Origin: Methanosarcina mazei S-6
GTDB taxonomy: Archaea > Halobacteriota > Methanosarcinia > Methanosarcinales > Methanosarcinaceae
Assembly: GCF_000970205.1 (NCBI RefSeq)
Contig: NZ_CP009512.1
Coordinates: 3,906,001 to 3,970,000 of the forward strand
Length of the DNA: 64,000 nt
Direction of reading: 5' to 3'
Under the pieces are notes generated by a model that searched no databases, was not told where the DNA came from, and was given only the letters and a program-made list of their open reading frames with translations. The translations under genes and the position numbers were made by a program. Shown here piece by piece: positions 8,374 through 16,755 of the stretch. Numbering within the stretch: the stretch's first letter is position 1; each line of letters opens with the position of its first letter.

Positions 8374-9834
8374 ATGAACCAGGGAACGAAGGGAAACGAA
8401 ATGTCTCGAAAAAGCCTATTAAAATCCGAATCCGCAGCTGCAATTGCAATTGCGGCGGTGTTGCTTTTGGGGCTTGCATTTACTATAATCTCCGTGGTCA
8501 AACTAAACCACGCTCCTGAATGGAAAATTGATGCGGAAAGAGACTATAGTTATGATGCATGGGGCAATATGGAGGACGTGAAAACCAGGATAGACTTATT
8601 CACCCGGTTCATGGATTCTAATAGCAATTATTCGGGATATGGTCTTTCAGCAACTGTTCCTTTCAGCATGGGAGGAGGAGATGTCCCGGTATTCGAGCCT
8701 TCCAAATCTAACAGTAAGCTTTCGGTGAACAACGAAGAGTATACAATGAATATAACTCTTGCCAATCATTCTTTTTCTCATAAAATTGACTGCGGGGGTG
8801 TCACCTATTATTCAGAAAACAGACAATACCCTGATCAGGTTTTCAGGTATGAGAACGGAGCCCTCATCATGGCCCAGGGAGAAAGTTCTCAGATGAAACG
8901 AAAACCTTCCTTCGATATACAGAAAATCGGCAATGAAAATTACGCAATTACCATTAATGCCATTAACCTTACAGGAGAAACTACATCCGTATCCTCCAGC
9001 AACCTCGCTGCCCTGCGCCTTACCGGATGTTCTACAAATCCTATTCTCAACAGTAGTACCGACTATCTGAACGAGAGCATAAACTCTTTTAACCTGAGCA
9101 TTTGCACCCATTATACGGATGCCTGGGCAACTTACCTTAACGACACAGCAAAAGAAGCAGGACTCTTATACAACACTGATTACAAGATTACCTACCCTGA
9201 CTTAGGCTGCGTTTGTCTCTCTATCCTTCCCACAGGTAATAACTACAGCATCTATGTCAATAAGACTATAATCGGTGCAGAACTTGGAACCGGAAGCAGC
9301 ATGGGCATTGGAGAAACCGGCGTTTCTGAGCCCGACGAAGATGAGGATGAATCCGTGATGAAAGTAGGTACGTGGTATACATTTGAATTATCAGATAATG
9401 GAACAGCGATTCTCCCGCTAAGAGATTATAAACCGGGATTCGTTTTTCCTGCAAGTTCAGGAGTAAATGTAAAGCTTGAAAATTATGATAACAATTATCC
9501 GACTAACGAATTTAATTACTCGATGGAGACATCTTTCGAAAATACTTTCCGGTTTAATTCATTCACTGACTTCAATTCCAAACCCAACTCGGCAACTATT
9601 CGGATGATTTATAAACTCGATTATAGTTCCACATCGGTAACTAGGAATATTGCAGAAAATAACCCTGAACATGCTGTCCTTGTTGGTAATAATAATGGCA
9701 AAGATTGGTATTTGTATAGCGAGACAACTCCGATAAATATAATTGATCCTTCGGATCTTACATTTTATTTAAAAATAGATGAAAAAAATGGAAAGAACTT
9801 CCATATCGACTACCTTGCAGTACGCCTTAACTAA
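8374..9834 (+). CDS. Large pilin-like exported protein with extra C-terminal domain
   Basis: 486 residues. N-terminal signal LLKSESAAAIAIAAVLLLG, then HAPEWKIDAERDYSYDAW and the conserved SMGGGDVPVFEPSKS. The first 310 residues match the two other DUF7289-like proteins of the locus. A linker rich in Asp/Glu (SEPDEDEDESVMKVG, about residues 314-328) joins a second, beta-rich domain of about 155 residues that ends HIDYLAVRLN, resembling the C-terminal modules of the pilins at 1274 and 6421. An ATG at 8401 is an alternative start. Last gene of the second pilin set, 18 bases before the FdhD-like gene. Extracellular adhesive function is inferred. Confidence 0.7.
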   Translation: MNQGTKGNEMSRKSLLKSESAAAIAIAAVLLLGLAFTIISVVKLNHAPEWKIDAERDYSYDAWGNMEDVKTRIDLFTRFMDSNSNYSGYGLSATVPFSMGGGDVPVFEPSKSNSKLSVNNEEYTMNITLANHSFSHKIDCGGVTYYSENRQYPDQVFRYENGALIMAQGESSQMKRKPSFDIQKIGNENYAITINAINLTGETTSVSSSNLAALRLTGCSTNPILNSSTDYLNESINSFNLSICTHYTDAWATYLNDTAKEAGLLYNTDYKITYPDLGCVCLSILPTGNNYSIYVNKTIIGAELGTGSSMGIGETGVSEPDEDEDESVMKVGTWYTFELSDNGTAILPLRDYKPGFVFPASSGVNVKLENYDNNYPTNEFNYSMETSFENTFRFNSFTDFNSKPNSATIRMIYKLDYSSTSVTRNIAENNPEHAVLVGNNNGKDWYLYSETTPINIIDPSDLTFYLKIDEKNGKNFHIDYLAVRLN

Positions 9835-9852
9835 CGGAAAAGAAAAAGGCAT

Positions 9853-10641
9853 ATGGACACCATACTCGCTATAAAGAAAAAGCGAGAAAACCAGATCCAT
9901 ATGCCTGAAAAATACACGACCCCATACCCTGCCAGAAGAATCCATTCCGACGGCAGGGCTGAAGATACTGAAGTGCTGCTTGCAAGGGAATGTCCTGTTA
10001 AACTTTTTCTTGACGGCAAACCATTTACGACTCTTTTTGCCTCCCCGCTAGAACTGAAAGAACTTGCAGTAGGTCATCTGATTACAGAAGGGATTCTCAG
10101 TTTCAAAGAGATTGCAGGGGTTGAGGTGGAAGGCAATGAAGTTTATATACTGACTCTAAAGGGAAAACACCTCATACAGGATGAATCACCCCAACCAGCC
10201 GAAAGAGAACCCGAAAAACAAATTTTTGTGAATTCAGACGCCGTTTTTGACCCTGAATCCATTTTTGCAGGCACAGCTTATCTTGAGTCCGATACATACA
10301 AACTTACCAGAGGCACCCATCTCGCCGCCCTTATAGATAAAAAAGGAAAGCTTGCAGTTCAGATCGTTGACGTAGGCAGGCACAATGCCGTAGATAAGGT
10401 GGTAGGGGCTGCATTTCTGAGGATGATCGACCTCTCTCAACACTATATGCTTTCCACAGGCAGGCAGCCCGCTTACATGGTCACAAAAGCAGCCCGTGCA
10501 GGAATTCCACTTGTCGCCACAAAAGCCATGCCATTCGATTCCGGCGTCGAAGCCGCAAAAAAAGCTAACTTGTGCCTTGTAGGGCAGCTAAGGAAAGAGT
10601 CAATGCTCATCTTTACGAATGAGTGGCGAGTCAGGATTTAA
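9853..10641 (+). CDS. fdhD: FdhD-family protein lacking the CxxC motif
   Basis: 262-residue member of the FdhD/NarQ family. Family members move sulfur from a cysteine desulfurase to the molybdenum or tungsten cofactor of formate dehydrogenases; in a methanogen the client could be formate dehydrogenase or formylmethanofuran dehydrogenase. Recognisable blocks are ELKELAVGHLITEGI, VDVGRHNAVDKVVGAA, STGRQPAYMVTKAARAGIP and LCLVGQLRKESMLIFTNEW. The cysteine pair CxxC that normally precedes the THAA block is absent: the region reads NSDAVFDPESIFAG, and only two Cys occur in the protein (about 47 and near the C-terminus). Either sulfur transfer works differently here or the protein only binds or delivers the cofactor. 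It follows the pilin set by 18 bases, which may be coincidence. Confidence 0.85.
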   Translation: MDTILAIKKKRENQIHMPEKYTTPYPARRIHSDGRAEDTEVLLARECPVKLFLDGKPFTTLFASPLELKELAVGHLITEGILSFKEIAGVEVEGNEVYILTLKGKHLIQDESPQPAEREPEKQIFVNSDAVFDPESIFAGTAYLESDTYKLTRGTHLAALIDKKGKLAVQIVDVGRHNAVDKVVGAAFLRMIDLSQHYMLSTGRQPAYMVTKAARAGIPLVATKAMPFDSGVEAAKKANLCLVGQLRKESMLIFTNEWRVRI

Positions 10642-10704
10642 GCGTGCAGTTCCAGCTAATGGGAAAGAAAACCGGAATTTATAAACACCTGAATTTAAAA
10701 ATAA

Positions 10705-11280
10705 TTAGAGGGTGCCTTTCGTGCTCTTTACTTCTTTGCCCTCAATTTTTACAGCCCTTTTCATCGCATAAGCAAAAGCCTTGAAGAGAGCCTCTATTTT
10801 GTGGTGGTCATTGTCCCCGTAAACGCTGGCGTGTATGGTAATCTTTGCATTTGAGGCGACAGTCTCAAAGAAGTGCTTTACCAGCTGGGTACTGAACTGC
10901 CCTACCTGGGGAGCGATAAAGTCAGCTTTCATGACAAGATAGCTGCGGCCTCCTACATCCAGGGCAACTTCAGCAAGAGCCTCGTCCATAGGGATTCTGG
11001 CTTCCCCGAAACGGGCGATTCCTGCCATATCTCCAAGGGCTTCGGCAAGAGCTTTTCCGAGGACTATTCCTGTATCCTCAATGAGGTGGTGCTCGTCCAC
11101 ATAAATGTCACCTTCGGCACGCACTTTAAGGTCAAATTCGGCGTGCCTTGCGAAAGAAGAAAGCATGTGGTCAAAAAACCCGATCCCTGTACTGACATCT
11201 GCAGTGCCTTTACCGTCAAGGTTAATCTCGAGCTGAATGTCGGTTTCCTTCGTCTTACGGGAAATTTTGCTAATTCTCAT
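10705..11280 (-). CDS. hisB: Imidazoleglycerol-phosphate dehydratase
   Basis: 191 residues, the normal length of the monofunctional enzyme (histidine biosynthesis; converts imidazoleglycerol phosphate to imidazoleacetol phosphate, manganese-dependent). The His-rich metal motifs are intact: GFFDHML near residue 35, [10 protein letters not shown] near 62, [13 protein letters not shown] near 155, and the C-terminal STKGTL. Last gene of a minus-strand hisG-hisA-hisB cluster, 27 bases after hisA. Confidence 0.97.
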   Translation of the reverse strand: MRISKISRKTKETDIQLEINLDGKGTADVSTGIGFFDHMLSSFARHAEFDLKVRAEGDIYVDEHHLIEDTGIVLGKALAEALGDMAGIARFGEARIPMDEALAEVALDVGGRSYLVMKADFIAPQVGQFSTQLVKHFFETVASNAKITIHASVYGDNDHHKIEALFKAFAYAMKRAVKIEGKEVKSTKGTL

Positions 11281-11307
11281 ACAGCATCACACTTTTCTTT
11301 AAAATAA

Positions 11308-12048
11308 TTAAATATCTCCAAGGGCAGCGTTAATTGCTTCTTCCAGAGTAAACCTGCCCATATAAAGGGCACTGCCTACAACAACACCCGCAGCTCCGGT
11401 CTTTTTCAGGGTTTTTATATCTTCCAGGGTGCTTACCCCACCGGATGCGATTACAGGAATGCTTACGGATTCTACAAGCTCTTTTGTAGGAACAGGGTTT
11501 ACTCCCTGCATCAAGCCTTCGGTGTCAATGTTGGTGAAAAGAAGGCTACCGGCTCCAAGCTCTTCAAATTTCCTGCCCATTTCAACAGGAGTTTGAGCGC
11601 ATTCTTCGGTCCAGCCTTTAATTGAGATTTTCCCATTCTTTGCATCCAGGGCAACGTTTATATGTGAACTTCCAAAAGAACTGGAAAGCTGCTTTACAAG
11701 TTCAGGGTTCTGGAGGGCGGCTGTTCCGAGAATTACCCTTGAGACACCGATCTCGAGAAGCGAGGCTGCATCTTCAAAGCTCCGTATGCCCCCTCCTACC
11801 TGGATACTCACGCCTTTTTCCCTGCATGTGTTGACGATCTTTTCAATAATTGGGGAATTTTTTCTTTCCCCTTCTATTGCTCCGTCAAGATCCACAAGGT
11901 GAAGGGTTTTTGCTCCTTTACTCACCCAGTCAAGGGCGACTGCGAGTGGGTCATCAATGGACACGATCTCGCTGCCAGGCACTCCCTGTACCAGCTGTAC
12001 ACACTTCCCTCCTCTCATGTCCACCGCAGGTATTACTTCAAAGACCAT
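11308..12048 (-). CDS. hisA: ProFAR isomerase (phosphoribosylformimino-5-aminoimidazole carboxamide ribotide isomerase)
   Basis: 246 residues, a (beta/alpha)8 barrel of histidine biosynthesis. The catalytic Asp is in PAVDMRGGKCVQLVQG at residues 8-22, the phosphate-binding loops are QVGGGIRS (about 80) and IASGGVSTLEDI plus VVGSALYMGRF in the C-terminal half. Sits between hisG (86 bases upstream) and hisB. No sign of fusion to hisF or trpF. Confidence 0.96.
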   Translation of the reverse strand: MVFEVIPAVDMRGGKCVQLVQGVPGSEIVSIDDPLAVALDWVSKGAKTLHLVDLDGAIEGERKNSPIIEKIVNTCREKGVSIQVGGGIRSFEDAASLLEIGVSRVILGTAALQNPELVKQLSSSFGSSHINVALDAKNGKISIKGWTEECAQTPVEMGRKFEELGAGSLLFTNIDTEGLMQGVNPVPTKELVESVSIPVIASGGVSTLEDIKTLKKTGAAGVVVGSALYMGRFTLEEAINAALGDI

Positions 12049-12134
12049 AAAAAGCTACATCTCCATATTTTACAGGAATGTTTTTTTACTTCAGTGATTT
12101 ATGTATTTTATGTATGCTATTCAGATTTTTTCTT

Positions 12135-13004
12135 TCAGGGCATGATCCTTTCTATGGGGACCACAAGGACGTCTCTTGCGCCCACTTTCTTCAGCCTGTT
12201 TACGATAGTAAAGATCAGGTCCGCGTCCACAACCGCATGAACGGCAAGTATTGATTCTTCAGAAAACTTGCTGGACTCAACTTTCATCACTGTCGGGCCG
12301 GACATTCCCGGAAGAACCTCTTTTACGGCTTGGAGGGAAGATTCAGGCACGTTCATCATAAGATAACGTTTTTTCTTTGCATTGAGCACGCTTTCGAATG
12401 CTGTTTTTATGTCAAGGATTTTTTCTTTTGTCCTGAGGCTCTCTTTGTTAGCAATAAGATAGACAGTGGAAGAGAAAGCCATATCAATAGCCTTCAGGTG
12501 GTTGATAAGCAAAGTTGTCCCCGAACTTGAGATATCAACAATGGCATCTGCAATCCCCACGTGAGGGGTCATTTCACATGCGCCGCTTACTTTTATAACA
12601 TTTACGTTAACTCCGAGTTTTTCAAAGTATCGCCTCGTAATTTCAGGAAACTCGGTTGCCACTTTTTTACCTTCAAGGTCCTGTGCTTTTTCAAAGTCCG
12701 AGTCTTCCGGGACAGCCAGCACAAGATTCGCCCTCCCGAATTTAAGGTCCAGAAGAGCCTCAACATTTGCCCCTCTTTCGGTAATCAGGTCCATGCCCGT
12801 AATACCAACGTCTGCAGCTCCGTCCTGTACATATTCAGGAATGTCAGCAGCCCTGGCAAAGAGGATATGGATATCCGGGTCTGTAGTTTTTGCAAAAAGT
12901 TTTCTGCTTTCGGCTCCTCCGCTGATAGGGAGCCCTGCATCTTTAAAAATAGAGATTGTGGGTTCATAAAGGCGCCCTTTATTGGGTATTGCAATGCGAA
13001 TCAT
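12135..13004 (-). CDS. hisG: ATP phosphoribosyltransferase, long form
   Basis: 289 residues; first step of histidine biosynthesis, joining ATP and PRPP. The N-terminal catalytic part shows IAIPNKGRL, DVGITGMDLI and the PRPP loop DISSSGTTLL; the length and the last 75 residues (about 215-289, with VLPGMSGPTVMKVESSKF) correspond to the ACT-like regulatory domain of the long HisG, which gives feedback inhibition by histidine and removes the need for HisZ. First gene of the minus-strand his cluster; a perfect 14-bp palindrome lies about 30 bases upstream. Confidence 0.96.
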   Translation of the reverse strand: MIRIAIPNKGRLYEPTISIFKDAGLPISGGAESRKLFAKTTDPDIHILFARAADIPEYVQDGAADVGITGMDLITERGANVEALLDLKFGRANLVLAVPEDSDFEKAQDLEGKKVATEFPEITRRYFEKLGVNVNVIKVSGACEMTPHVGIADAIVDISSSGTTLLINHLKAIDMAFSSTVYLIANKESLRTKEKILDIKTAFESVLNAKKKRYLMMNVPESSLQAVKEVLPGMSGPTVMKVESSKFSEESILAVHAVVDADLIFTIVNRLKKVGARDVLVVPIERIMP

Positions 13005-13033
13005 CTGCGCTGTCCTCTAAATATGTGATCTGA

Positions 13034-13047
13034 CGGGAAATTTCCCG
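13034..13047. promoter_or_regulatory. Perfect palindrome in the hisG leader
   Basis: CGGGAAATTTCCCG is a perfect 14-bp palindrome 29 bases before the hisG start. A TATA-like TATATTATAC on the minus strand at about 13084-13093 would start transcription near 13060, placing the palindrome at or just after the start site. Candidate operator for the his genes; no other copy was noticed in the window. Confidence 0.35.
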
Positions 13048-13515
13048 GTAAGCTCATCCGTATAAAACGTTTATCCAGAACACCCTTGTATAATATAGAC
13101 TTCACGGTGGTTTTCATGAAAATTCCTTCCCGCTTACCTTTAAATATGGAGAAACACTGCCCATGAAGAAGAACACTGTCAATTGTATGGAGAATTTCCG
13201 GAGAGTTTGAAAACTCCCTGGAAAAAAGATTGGACCCACTTATGATAATGAAATATAAAGCTTGCTTACTCAAAGAAAAAATATTACCCTCGGTAATGAA
13301 TACGGAATAAACATTATATAGCCCTAGTAATTTAATAGAAACAGACTATCGTGTCATATAAATAATATTATCAATGTTGTTATAACATAAGTAATTAATT
13401 TATAATTAATGCTAAGAAAGTAGATTGATTACGGCGACAGAGTAAAGATTAATAAAGCGGTAATATCAACACCTAGAAATAAAAATACCTATAATTTTGA
13501 AAAAAGAGGATCCAA
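13048..13515. other. Divergent intergenic region hisG / S-adenosylmethionine synthetase
   Basis: About 470 bases of AT-rich DNA between divergent genes. It contains TATA-like stretches for both directions. A minus-strand ORF of 90 codons overlaps the hisG start and looks like chance. No riboswitch-like structure was recognised upstream of the synthetase gene. Confidence 0.5.
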
Positions 13516-14712
13516 ATGGCCCGAAATATAAAAGTGGAAGAGCTCTTGCAAACCCCTATTGAGAAGCAACAGATAGAGCTTGTAGAACGCAAAGGGATAG
13601 GGCACCCTGACAGCATATCGGACGGACTTGCCGAAGCCGTAAGCCGAGCGCTATGCAGGGAATACATAACCAAATGTGGAGCCGTACTCCACCACAACAC
13701 TGATGAAACCCAGATAGTAGCCGGAAGATCCAGCCCGAAATTCGGGGGAGGAGAAGTGTTGCAGCCCATATACATGCTCCTGGTAGGCAGAGCCACAAAA
13801 GAATTCGAAGGTGCAGAGCTTGCCACAGAGTCCGTAGCCCTCAAAGCTGCCCGGAACTACCTGAGAAATACCATGGTGAATATGGACCTCGAAAGAGACG
13901 TGATCATAGACTGCAAACTCGGGACAGGATCTTCAGACCTCAGAGACGTTTTTAAGAGAGATAGGGTTCCGATGGCAAATGACACCTCTTTCGGAGTTGG
14001 ACATGCCCCATTTTCTGAGCTTGAAAATATTGTATATAACACAGAGAGGCAGCTCCTTACTGACCTGAAGTCCCGCATGCCTGCAATAGGAGAAGACATG
14101 AAGATCATGGGACTGAGGGACGGAGACGACATCTCCCTCACCATATGCAGCGGCATGATAGGGAGATACGTTGACGACCTGGACAGTTACATAAACATGA
14201 CACAGGAAATGAAGACCTATACGGAAGAGCTTGCAGCTCGCTATACCGAAAGGAACGTGAATGTTTTTGTCAACACAGCAGATAACCTGAAAGCAAGCTG
14301 CGTCTTCCTTACGGTTACCGGAACCTCAGCCGAAATGGGAGACGACGGTTCCGTAGGGCGTGGAAACCGCTGCAATGGATTGATCACACCTAACAGGCCC
14401 ATGAGTATGGAGGCGACCAGCGGAAAGAACCCGATCAACCATATCGGAAAAATCTATAACCTCCTCTCGACACAGATGGCCCGGGATATTGTAAAACAGG
14501 TTCCGGACGTTCAGGACGTTTATATAAGACTGCTCTCCCAGATAGGAAAGCCTATTGACCAGCCTCTTGTGGCAAGCGCTCAGATCATTCCAAAAGAAGG
14601 CACTTCCTTTGCAAACGTAAAATCGGAAGCTGAAGTGGTAATTGATGACTGGCTCTCCAATGTGACAAAGATTACGGAAATGGTTATCAGGGGAGAACTG
14701 AACACCTTCTAA
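13516..14712 (+). CDS. mat: S-adenosylmethionine synthetase, archaeal type
   Basis: 398 residues, typical for the archaeal methionine adenosyltransferase family, which is very divergent from the bacterial MetK. It makes S-adenosylmethionine from methionine and ATP. Characteristic blocks: [18 protein letters not shown] near residue 24, [14 protein letters not shown] near 137, [18 protein letters not shown] near 156, [15 protein letters not shown] near 285 and [17 protein letters not shown] near 302. The start ATG follows AGAGGATCC. Single gene with its own promoter; it supplies the several methyltransferases in this window. Confidence 0.97.
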   Translation: MARNIKVEELLQTPIEKQQIELVERKGIGHPDSISDGLAEAVSRALCREYITKCGAVLHHNTDETQIVAGRSSPKFGGGEVLQPIYMLLVGRATKEFEGAELATESVALKAARNYLRNTMVNMDLERDVIIDCKLGTGSSDLRDVFKRDRVPMANDTSFGVGHAPFSELENIVYNTERQLLTDLKSRMPAIGEDMKIMGLRDGDDISLTICSGMIGRYVDDLDSYINMTQEMKTYTEELAARYTERNVNVFVNTADNLKASCVFLTVTGTSAEMGDDGSVGRGNRCNGLITPNRPMSMEATSGKNPINHIGKIYNLLSTQMARDIVKQVPDVQDVYIRLLSQIGKPIDQPLVASAQIIPKEGTSFANVKSEAEVVIDDWLSNVTKITEMVIRGELNTF

Positions 14713-14718
14713 TAAAAC

Positions 14719-14781
14719 CAGAATCTGAAAACAAACAGAATCTGAAAACAAACAGAATCTGAAAACAAACAGAATCTGAAA
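14719..14781. repeat. 17-bp tandem repeat after the S-adenosylmethionine synthetase gene
   Basis: The unit CAGAATCTGAAAACAAA occurs three times head to tail, followed by a partial fourth copy (CAGAATCTGAAAT...). It begins 7 bases after the stop codon of the gene and so lies in its 3' untranslated region. Confidence 0.9.
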
Positions 14782-15068
14782 TAAGAAATCTTGAGAAGGA
14801 CCTTCGGGTTCTTTTCAAACCTTTTTTTCTATACCTGTCTTCGAGCAGTCCTTTAAGATTCTGTGGTCTTAAAACTCAGTTTAAGCAGAGTTATCTCCTG
14901 GGAGGGGTTTTTAATTCATTCGGCTTTTAATTCATTCATTTTCATCTGTAATTATCTCTATACTCTTAGTTTTTATCCCTGAGAGATTCTCCAGAATGCA
15001 CAAAATTATTTTTAACGTGCATAGAATATATTAATAATGTAAAGAATTTTACACAATCCAGCGAAAAA
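14782..15068. other. Intergenic, no gene seen
   Basis: AT-rich spacer between the synthetase gene and the tRNA genes. It contains T-rich runs (CCTTTTTTTCT near 14820) that could end the upstream transcript. Nothing else recognised. Confidence 0.4.
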
Positions 15069-15114
15069 CATAAATACCATCACCATATATGGAGATGGTG
15101 CACTGAAGCAGTGC
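15069..15114 (+). promoter_or_regulatory. tRNA-Tyr promoter and leader hairpin
   Basis: CATAAATA at 15069-15076 is a TATA-like box. About 25 bases further the leader begins and contains a perfect 6-bp hairpin, GCACTG (15100-15105), loop AAG, CAGTGC (15109-15114), some 30 bases before the mature tRNA. It could be a 5'-leader processing structure. Confidence 0.4.
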
Positions 15115-15146
15115 AGCAACATGAAGCACTGGCTCAGTATCATTGT

Positions 15147-15260
15147 CCCGCCTTAACTCAGTGGTAGAGTGCGCGGCTGTAGTTCGGCTCGTGCGGGCAA
15201 CCTCCCGTACATCTCTGCGCAGGCACCGCGATGTCCCCGGTTCGAGTCTGGGAGGCGGGA
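15147..15260 (+). tRNA. tRNA-Tyr(GTA) with intron
   Basis: All arms can be folded by hand: acceptor CCCGCCT/AGGCGGG (C1-G72 pair, typical of archaeal tRNA-Tyr), D arm ACTC/GAGT, anticodon stem CGCGG/CCGCG, T arm CCCGG/CTGGG around TTCGAGT, discriminator A. The anticodon loop CTGTAG is followed by an insertion; placing the intron at 15183-15224 (42 bases) after position 37 restores a 7-base loop ending in A38. The intron contains a 7-bp hairpin GTGCGGG/CCCGTAC. CTGT of the loop can pair with GCAG near the intron end, as in a bulge-helix-bulge site, although the outer intron helix is not obvious. CCA is not encoded. Confidence 0.92.
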
Positions 15261-15301
15261 CCTGAAACATTCACCAGAATCGAAATCAGTCAACGGGAAC
15301 A

Positions 15302-15310
15302 TTTATATAT
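15302..15310 (+). promoter_or_regulatory. TATA box of tRNA-Asp
   Basis: TTTATATAT lies 62 bases before the mature tRNA-Asp and after the tRNA-Tyr, suggesting that the two tRNAs can be transcribed separately. Confidence 0.4.
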
Positions 15311-15371
15311 CGGAAAGACATTTAAGGTTTGCTCGCAACGCGGGCAAAACAGCATCTAAAAAGACCGAAGT

Positions 15372-15444
15372 GTCCGGATAGTGTAGAGGCCTATCATGGA
15401 GCCCTGTCGAGGCTCCGACCCGGGTTCGAATCCCGGTCCGGGCG
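15372..15444 (+). tRNA. tRNA-Asp(GTC)
   Basis: 73-base tRNA without intron. Acceptor GTCCGGA pairs with TCCGGGC (one G-T pair), anticodon arm GAGCC-CTGTCGA-GGCTC gives anticodon GTC, T loop is TTCGAAT, discriminator is G as expected for Asp. A T-rich run (CTTCTTTTTTTT) begins one base after the 3' end and is the probable terminator. CCA is not encoded. Confidence 0.96.
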
Positions 15445-15457
15445 CTTCTTTTTTTTC
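15445..15457 (+). terminator. Oligo-T terminator after tRNA-Asp
   Basis: CTTCTTTTTTTT directly after the tRNA 3' end; archaeal RNA polymerase stops at such T tracts without needing a hairpin. Confidence 0.6.
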
Positions 15458-15888
15458 AATTGGGAAACTTTATAATATTTTTTAATTTTAGGGCCCCGAG
15501 ATTGTTTTTATAATAAAGAAGTTTTCTATTCAGGTTTTTAGTAGAGTCTTATACTCGAGTTTACTCTATGCTAAGTCAGCCCCTTATCCCGAAATCCCTA
15601 ACTTGTTGGGGAAGCCCCGATTCTTCTATAGTTCCTTTGTTTTCCAGTCCTCTATTTTCCAGTCCTCTATTTCCCAGGTTTCTGTACTTTCTATGGATCC
15701 TGTATTTGAGTTTTTAATTCTTTGTTATCCCCTCGTTTTATTTCCCTGGTTTTCTAAAACCTTCTATTCTCAAGAGCTCAGCAATGAGGCAAACTGAAGT
15801 TCTGAAAGCTCCAATAAAAAACAAGTTTCCAGAGAAAATATGTTAAAAAAGAAGAATAGAGGAATAAAACTGAACAGGAGATAATAAA
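15458..15888. other. Intergenic, short direct repeats only
   Basis: No convincing gene. A TTCCAGTCCTCTA unit occurs twice in tandem near 15640-15672. A 64-codon frame starting at 15603 lacks a plausible ribosome site and codon bias. Confidence 0.5.
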
Positions 15889-16518
15889 ATGGGGATTGAA
15901 CCCTTTACTTCGGACCGCTCGGGGGAAGGAGCCGACAGAGTCAGCACCCTCTGTAAAGAGATAAAAACTACCAGAGAAAAAATGGAAAAGGAAGCCCTTA
16001 CTTTTATCGAGGCTACTAAAAATTTCTCACTGGAATGGATTCAGAGAGAAATGAGCCCAAACATATCTCAGCTGAAAAAGGGAGCTTGCCCTACGAATGA
16101 TGAAATTTGCAAAGGCAAAAGGAGTGAACTGGCGAGCTCTGAGGGCTTGCCCTCCCGAGTACAGGATATTATTGAAGAGCAACTCAACCGCGATGATTAC
16201 TGGATACACAGAAGCGAACAGCTTTGTACGGACATTTCCCTCGACTATATTGAGTTCAAAAAAGAAAAAATCCGGAAGGATCTCACATCAAGCATCAGGA
16301 TGATTCTGGGCTGCGTAGCAGAGATCTTCGCCGGGATAAAAGATGAAAACCTAGAAGATAAGATATGGGTAAGAGAGCGAGGTAGACGAAAATACATATG
16401 CATCCTCAGGTTTTCGGACGAAATGACAGCTTCCCTTGACCGCTATTTCTCTATGCTTGAGGAGCTCTTTTTCCTGGAGTATGAAATGAATAAGGAGAAA
16501 GAAAAGGAAACCGGATAG
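15889..16518 (+). CDS. Hypothetical helical protein
   Basis: 209-residue protein I do not recognise. It has no signal peptide or membrane segment; most of it is predicted helical, with charged stretches (KEIKTTREKMEKEALTF near residue 25 and FKKEKIRKDLTSSIRMILG near 125) that could form coiled coils. The start ATG follows AACAGGAGATAATAAA, a good ribosome site. Single gene between the tRNA genes and an M24 peptidase. It has a clear ribosome site and a frame far longer than chance, so it is probably real; the function is unknown. Confidence 0.6.
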   Translation: MGIEPFTSDRSGEGADRVSTLCKEIKTTREKMEKEALTFIEATKNFSLEWIQREMSPNISQLKKGACPTNDEICKGKRSELASSEGLPSRVQDIIEEQLNRDDYWIHRSEQLCTDISLDYIEFKKEKIRKDLTSSIRMILGCVAEIFAGIKDENLEDKIWVRERGRRKYICILRFSDEMTASLDRYFSMLEELFFLEYEMNKEKEKETG

Positions 16519-16755
16519 CAGTAAGATAAAAGAAACCCCGAAAAGAAACCTGAAAAACAGCCAGAACGATACTGGGAGAGGAAAACATTCAGGTTAGATC
16601 AGGACTTGATAAGTATTAGATTTGTTGTTGAGTATCGGCTTTGTTACTAAGTATTAGATTTGTTACCAGCCGGATTTGAGTTTACACGCAGATCCATACA
16701 TATGCCTGCCGGCTGACGATAACAACTTTATCTACAAACATCAGAATTACCCAGC

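Noticed and set aside
13001-13273. 90-codon minus-strand frame before hisG
   Set aside because: Overlaps the hisG start and promoter elements, has no ribosome site and no similarity to a known protein.
13300-13515. S-adenosylmethionine riboswitch before the synthetase gene
   Set aside because: No helices or conserved core of a known class could be found; the region is plain AT-rich promoter DNA.
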